A stretch of 22,176 nucleotides of DNA, from the NCBI GenBank assembly GCA_023807065.1, contig JAJJLU010000706.1, positions 1 to 22,176 on the forward strand. Reading direction: 5' to 3'. The position numbers and the translations under genes were made by a program. The notes under the pieces are model-generated. The model was not told the origin of the DNA. It did no database searches and saw nothing but the letters and a program-made list of their open reading frames with translations. How positions within the stretch are numbered: the stretch's first letter is position 1; each line of letters starts with the position of its first letter. Shown here piece after piece: positions 17,860 to 22,176 of the stretch. This stretch comes from Isotricha intestinalis. Taxonomy: Eukaryota; Ciliophora; Litostomatea; Vestibuliferida; Isotrichidae.

Positions 17860-19437
17860 TTAAACTTTTTCTTTATAATTCTTTGGTTTAAAAGTAAAAT
17901 TATTACTTAATTCATATAAATTATTTTTAAATACTCTATCTTTTTTCATTTTTAAATTATTTTCAAAAATTTTTAAAGTAATTTTACTAATAGGAGCTAC
18001 AGTAATATGTTTAATATTATTTTTATAAACTTGAACAATAGGTTTTTCTTTTCTCATTTCTTGAATTTGTTGAGTAAATTTTTTATATTTATTATCACAA
18101 TGGGTAGTTAAATAGTCATGATATAATTTATAATTTTTAATTCTTTGTTTTTGTTTAATTTCTTCTTCATTTAATAATCTATTAGATTTTTTTTTTGAAT
18201 TAGTTCTTGTCCTATTAGATAAATCTTTATTAGAATATTTGGTAGAATTAGTTAAATTTAAAATTTTATTTCTTTCTGAATTAACTGAAGAAGATCTTGG
18301 TTTTAAATTATTATTATTTTTATTTTTTTTTAATTTTTTTGAATCTACTTTATGTCTTTGATAAAAATCATTATTTTTATAATGAGTAATTGTATTATTT
18401 ATTTTTTTTGTTGATTTTGGTATTTTATTTTTAAAATTATGAGTTAAATTAAATTCTGTTTTAATTGTAACATTAGAATTCTTTTTATTTTCATTTATTA
18501 ATTCTATTGTTGAATTTGAATATTTTAAATTATCTAAACCTAAATTTTTTTTAATTATTGATTTTGTTGACAAATTTTTTTTTATTGATTTATTTTTATA
18601 TTTTGGGATTTTACTTAAATTTCTTTTCTCTGTACTTAATCTTTCTGTATATATTTGTTTATATTTTGAAGGAGGAGGAAGTGAAGAGAAAATTGAAGAA
18701 TATTTAATTTTTATTTTTTTATTTGAAATAGGTAATTTTTTATTTTTAGAAAATGAATTATTCTTATTTCCTAATATTTCTGTTTGTAATATATTTTGGT
18801 TATTGTTATTTTCATTATTTTTTTCTTGAGCAGAATGACATCTTTTAATTTTTTCAGTTGTTTTTTGGTTTTTATCTGTTAATTTCTTTTCAAAATAATC
18901 TTTTAAGTTTTTTTCTATTTCTTTTTTCAAATCAATTTCTTTTGTTTTATTCTCATTATTTAAATTATGAATTAAATTTTGTTGAATATTATTATTTGAA
19001 ATCTTTACATTTAAATTACTTATATTTATATTTTTACTATTATTTGAAGAATGATTAAAAACATCAGGAATATATTGTATATTGTTTTTGGCTTCTTCTT
19101 TTTTAGGAGTAATAAAATCTTGATTTTCTTTTTTTTTATTTGTACTTTTAATATCATTTAATTTTTTAAAAAGAATATCAGAATCACTTAAATTTATTTT
19201 TGAATTACTTACTCTTTCTGAATATAAAGTTTCTTCATAGTTTTCATTCAAATTTTTAGCATTTTCATTATTCAAAATTGATGTATTTCTACTAAATGGT
19301 GATTGAAAATTATTATCAGGTTCTATGAATTTTATACTATTTGAATAGTTTAAATTATTTGAATTTGAATTACTAATGAATTCAGTTTGAAGAGGTTTAT
19401 AACTATAGTTATGATTATCTTCTTGATAATTTAACAT
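17860..19437 (-). CDS. Asn/Lys/Ser-rich basic protein, function unknown
   Basis: A 525-residue protein, not recognised. The N-terminal 250 residues are low-complexity and rich in Asn, Ser and Lys. A central part is strongly basic, with SSLPPPSKYKQIYTERLS (about 250-270) and repeated Lys-Ser-Ile-Lys patterns. The last 100 residues look most conserved: an alpha-helical stretch LYHDYLTTHCDNKYKKFTQQ, then KPIVQVYKNNIKHITVAP. There is no signal peptide or membrane helix. The basic, disordered make-up would suit a microtubule- or nucleic-acid-binding protein, but nothing specific supports it. It is 142 bp downstream-facing from the ZZ/UBA gene on the same strand. Confidence 0.7.
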   Translation of the reverse strand: MLNYQEDNHNYSYKPLQTEFISNSNSNNLNYSNSIKFIEPDNNFQSPFSRNTSILNNENAKNLNENYEETLYSERVSNSKINLSDSDILFKKLNDIKSTNKKKENQDFITPKKEEAKNNIQYIPDVFNHSSNNSKNINISNLNVKISNNNIQQNLIHNLNNENKTKEIDLKKEIEKNLKDYFEKKLTDKNQKTTEKIKRCHSAQEKNNENNNNQNILQTEILGNKNNSFSKNKKLPISNKKIKIKYSSIFSSLPPPSKYKQIYTERLSTEKRNLSKIPKYKNKSIKKNLSTKSIIKKNLGLDNLKYSNSTIELINENKKNSNVTIKTEFNLTHNFKNKIPKSTKKINNTITHYKNNDFYQRHKVDSKKLKKNKNNNNLKPRSSSVNSERNKILNLTNSTKYSNKDLSNRTRTNSKKKSNRLLNEEEIKQKQRIKNYKLYHDYLTTHCDNKYKKFTQQIQEMRKEKPIVQVYKNNIKHITVAPISKITLKIFENNLKMKKDRVFKNNLYELSNNFTFKPKNYKEKV

Positions 19438-19840
19438 TTTTTTTTAAATTTAATTTTAATTTTATTTCATATTAAATAATTAATTAAATTTTTTAATAAT
19501 TCCAATTAATATTAATCAAATAAAAAAATAATCAATAAAAATTTTATTTTCCTTTATCCAATGAATGTTCCATTAAAAGCCAAAAAATTTGAATATCAAA
19601 CAAACAATAATGAAATATAATTATAATGTAAAATCATATAACTAATTAATTCAGGAAAAAGTTGTTTTGGAATTTCTGAAATAAATCAGTGAAAAGTAAT
19701 AGAAATGATTATGAGATAAATAATCATTTTCAAATCAAAATTTAATTAAAAAAAATAATAAGAGAATTAAATTTTCAATAATATTATTGTTTAATTTCTA
19801 CCATTCAAATAAATATTTTTAATTAATTAAAAAAATATAA
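19438..19840. promoter_or_regulatory. 403-bp divergent intergenic region
   Basis: The spacer between the divergent genes starting at 19437 (-) and 19841 (+), so it should hold both promoters. It is A/T-rich, with a somewhat less biased central part (about 19555-19690) that has no reading frame of note. No individual element can be named. Confidence 0.4.
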
Positions 19841-20839
19841 ATGAATGAAGAATCAGGTAGTTTTAATATAGAAAATGATTCTCCAATAAATAATTCAATA
19901 AAAACAAACAATGATAATGAAAATCAAAACAATGAAGAAGAGTTAATATTGAAAGATGATAATTATGTTGAATTTAATCCAAAAAATGGAAAATTGGGAA
20001 TTTCGATAAATAGTTTAAACGATGATATAAATATGAATAATCAATCAAATTCTAATAATAAAAAATATGAAAAAAATAAAGATTTTCCAACTCCAAAAGA
20101 CTATAATAAGGAAATTAAATTTTATAATAATAATGAAGAAAATAAAAAAAATGAAGAAGATAAAGAATTAAATATTGAAGAATTAAATGGAAATAAAGAA
20201 AAGTTTGGAAATTTTAAAAAAGAAAAAATTATCAAAAATAAAAAAACTGAATCAAATAAAATGAAAAATGATTTTACTTTTGGAAAAATGAATGATGGAT
20301 TATTATTTGAAAAGAATAAAAAGAAATTTATAGAAGAATTTAAATCCAGTAAAATAATAAAAAATAATTTATTGATTGTTCAACCTAAAAATAGTCCAAT
20401 TATCACAGAACTTGAATTTACTAAAAATAATTTAAAAAATTCTAAAAAAAATAAAAAATCTAATAAAAAATTTCCAATTTTATTTAAACAAAATAATAAG
20501 TTTAATCAAAATAAACACTTTTTCATTGATAAAACTTTATATAATGATAAAAATTATTTTGATAAAAAAGATAAAAAAGAAAATTTAACGAATAGATTAA
20601 GTCAAAGTTTAAATATGAAAAATTCTTTTTTAAATTTCTCAAAGAGAAAAAATATAATTAATTTTGTTCCATTAAAAAAAGAAAATAATATTATAAGTAC
20701 AAAAAGAAGATATTATCCAAATAATTTTGATTTTTTGGAATATCAAAGATTACATTCTTTAAATTCAATTCAACCTTCAAATACTTTTGAAAATTGTTTT
20801 ACTTATAGAACAAATTTAACTTTTAATTCAGATATTTAA
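19841..20839 (+). CDS. Asn/Lys/Glu-rich disordered protein, function unknown
   Basis: A 332-residue protein, not recognised. The first 150 residues are acidic and Asn-rich (many N-N-E-E-N runs); the rest is Lys-rich and basic. The C-terminal 60 residues, with KRRYYPNNFDFLEYQRLHSL and SNTFENCFTYRTNLTFNSDI, are less repetitive and are the likely conserved core. No signal peptide, membrane helix or known domain is visible. It is followed on the same strand, 196 bp on, by the BTB gene. It is called real because of its length, ATG in an A-rich context and TAA stop. Confidence 0.65.
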   Translation: MNEESGSFNIENDSPINNSIKTNNDNENQNNEEELILKDDNYVEFNPKNGKLGISINSLNDDINMNNQSNSNNKKYEKNKDFPTPKDYNKEIKFYNNNEENKKNEEDKELNIEELNGNKEKFGNFKKEKIIKNKKTESNKMKNDFTFGKMNDGLLFEKNKKKFIEEFKSSKIIKNNLLIVQPKNSPIITELEFTKNNLKNSKKNKKSNKKFPILFKQNNKFNQNKHFFIDKTLYNDKNYFDKKDKKENLTNRLSQSLNMKNSFLNFSKRKNIINFVPLKKENNIISTKRRYYPNNFDFLEYQRLHSLNSIQPSNTFENCFTYRTNLTFNSDI

Positions 20840-21035
20840 AATTAAATAATTTTTTTAATTTTTAAACCAATAATATACTTTATATTTAACTTATTTTTCA
20901 ATTATTATATTATAGATAATAAAAATAAATAGAAATATACAAAGTTTTAAATTGAGAAAAGATAATATTAAATTAATTTAATTTTTTGTTTAATATTTTT
21001 TTGAAAAATTTAATTTTTTTATAATATAACTAAAT

Positions 21036-22176
21036 ATGTTTCAAAATAATCCTTTTAATAATAATATGCAATTTGAAAATTTTCAACAATCAAATTTTCA
21101 AAATCCAATAAATTTCCAACAATCTAATTTTCAAAATTCAAATTTTCAACAATCAAATTTTCAAAGTTCAAATTTTCAAAATTTCCAAAATCCAAATAAT
21201 AATAACCCAATAAATAATAATAATACAATTCCAATAAATATAAATGAAAATGAAAATAAAGAAGAAAAATTAAATCCAAAAACTTATATTCCAGAAAGAT
21301 CATTATCAAATTATTTTAATCAAAATTTTTTATCAGATGGTTCTTTAAAAGGAAAAGATTTTAATGTTCAATGTCATAAAATTATATTATGTGCTTCTTC
21401 AAATTATATAAATGAATATTTAAAAAATTCAAATGATAAAGAAATTCCTATTCCAGAATATATTCAATCTGATTTTTCTAAAGCTTCTTCAAAAGAAGCA
21501 ATTGATATTATTTTAAAATATGCTTATTCTAATCAAAATGTTGAAGAAATAAGAAATTTAATTAATGAAAATAATATTTTTACAATTTTACAATTTTCTC
21601 ATTGTTTAGGAATTCAAAATTTAAATAATTTTTTAGAAGATTTAATTATTGAAAAATATATTAATAATGATAATGTAGCAAAATTAACTACTGATAGTTT
21701 ATTATATGAATTACCTAATTTACATAATGAATGTATTAAAAATTTAGCTAAAAATTTAGGAAGTATAACCAAAAATAATAATAATAAACAAGATATATTA
21801 AATTATACTTTTGATATGTTTAAAAATTTAGTTTCAGCGGATGAAGTGGGTACTGAAGGTGAAAAAGAAATATGTGATTTAGTAAAAGAATATATTGAAA
21901 GTAGAAGACAATTAGCTCCTGTTGATAATAATAATAAAGAAAAACCAGAAGAGAAAAAAGAAGAAGAAAAGAAAGAAGAAGAAAAGAAAGAAGAAGAAAA
22001 AAAAGAAGAAGAAAAAAAAGAAGAAGAAAAAAGGAAGAAGAAGAAAAGAAAGAAGAAGAAGAAAAGAAAGAAGAAGAAGAAAAAAAAGAAGAAGAAGAAA
22101 AGAAAGAAGAAGAAGAAAAGAAAGAAGAAGAAGAAAAAAAAGAAGAAGAAGAAAAGAAAGAAGAAGAAGAAAAAAA
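21036..22176 (+). CDS. BTB/POZ domain protein, 3' incomplete, with FQ-rich head and E/K-repeat tail
   Basis: The reading frame opens at ATG 21036. Residues about 14-52 are a short-period repeat of (S/N)NFQ(Q/N), prion-like in composition. Residues about 98-185 look like a BTB domain: DGSLKGKDFNVQCHKIILCA then SSNYINEYL, the equivalent of the D-x-x-F-x-V...HKAVLAARS pattern, followed by EIPIPEYI and an ILKYAYS helix. Helical sequence to about 300 could be a BACK-like region. BTB domains mediate oligomerisation and often serve as Cullin-3 adaptors. From about 21950 the gene enters a Glu/Lys repeat that runs off the end of the window. Near 22029-22034 the frame changes: one A fewer than expected in an A-run turns the reading from Glu/Lys to Lys/Arg. 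The true C-terminus is not visible. Confidence 0.75.
   Translation, partial: MFQNNPFNNNMQFENFQQSNFQNPINFQQSNFQNSNFQQSNFQSSNFQNFQNPNNNNPINNNNTIPININENENKEEKLNPKTYIPERSLSNYFNQNFLSDGSLKGKDFNVQCHKIILCASSNYINEYLKNSNDKEIPIPEYIQSDFSKASSKEAIDIILKYAYSNQNVEEIRNLINENNIFTILQFSHCLGIQNLNNFLEDLIIEKYINNDNVAKLTTDSLLYELPNLHNECIKNLAKNLGSITKNNNNKQDILNYTFDMFKNLVSADEVGTEGEKEICDLVKEYIESRRQLAPVDNNNKEKPEEKKEEEKKEEEKKEEEKKEEEKKEEEKRKKKKRKKKKKRKKKKKKKKKKKRKKKKKRKKKKKKKKKKKRKKKKKK
21952..22176 (+). repeat. Purine-only coding repeat (KKEEE then KKEEEE units)
   Basis: From about 21952 to the end, the plus strand contains only A and G. Early units are 15 bp (coding KKEEE); after about 22030 they become 18 bp (KKEEEE). One frame break lies between the two zones. 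Such a repeat expands and contracts by slippage and is hard to assemble, which may explain why the sequence stops here. Confidence 0.85.

Noticed and set aside
1..22176. tRNA, rRNA, CRISPR or transposon
   Set aside because: No G+C-rich cloverleaf-like patch, no direct-repeat/spacer array and no transposase- or reverse-transcriptase-like motif was seen on either strand.

Overview
The window looks like the left end of a small, very A+T-rich eukaryotic (macronuclear-type) chromosome, most likely from a ciliate. It begins with three copies of a CCCCAAT repeat, with the C-rich strand running 5' to 3' from the left end as at a telomere. A gene ends less than 300 bp further in. Genes are compact, mostly intronless as far as can be seen, and written in the standard code: all eleven complete genes end in TAA and conserved domains read through without internal TAA, TAG or TGA. 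A sperm-tail PG-rich repeat protein and a CEP164-like centriolar domain point to a ciliated cell. Standard code, extreme A+T content and a CCCCAAT-type telomere would suit a litostome such as a rumen Entodinium-like species, but that assignment is inference. The last bases lie inside a purine-only Glu/Lys repeat, so the window may be a whole contig that broke there.

Layout. 1-24 telomere. 297-1613 (-) PG-rich repeat axonemal protein. 1772-3112 (+) secreted protein, possibly BPI/LBP-like. 3249-5366 (-) membrane-anchored S41-like peptidase. 5532-5996 (+) calmodulin-like EF-hand protein. 6741-7409 (-) secreted Cys-rich protein with a hydrophobic C-terminus. About 7.4-9.9 kb holds no intact gene: it contains a decayed RBR-type E3 ubiquitin ligase (8092-8698, perhaps to 9055), an orphan 87-codon open stretch (9443-9706) and a degenerate 30-bp tandem repeat (9731-9950). 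The repeat runs into the stop codon of 9946-11565 (-), a CEP164-like domain fused to a pseudokinase and a B-box. 11.9-12.4 kb is a second decayed coding region. 12708-13754 (+) is a casein kinase 1 family kinase. 14.1-15.3 kb is a third decayed coding region. 15454-16362 (+) is an ATG13-like HORMA protein, convergent with 16635-17717 (-), a ZZ zinc-finger/UBA protein resembling the autophagy receptor NBR1. 17860-19437 (-) and 19841-20839 (+) are unrecognised Asn/Lys-rich proteins. 21036 to the end (+) is an incomplete BTB protein with an FQ-rich head and an E/K-repeat tail that changes frame near 22030.

Themes. There is ciliary/centriolar material (PG-rich protein, CEP164-like pseudokinase, EF-hand protein), an adjacent pair of probable autophagy genes, and a run of secreted or surface proteins next to the telomere. 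The long 'empty' gaps are not featureless: three of them carry the ruins of minus-strand genes. The most unusual items are the CEP164-like/pseudokinase/B-box fusion, the 30-bp array at its 3' end, and the RBR pseudogene whose catalytic cysteine codon is now TGA.
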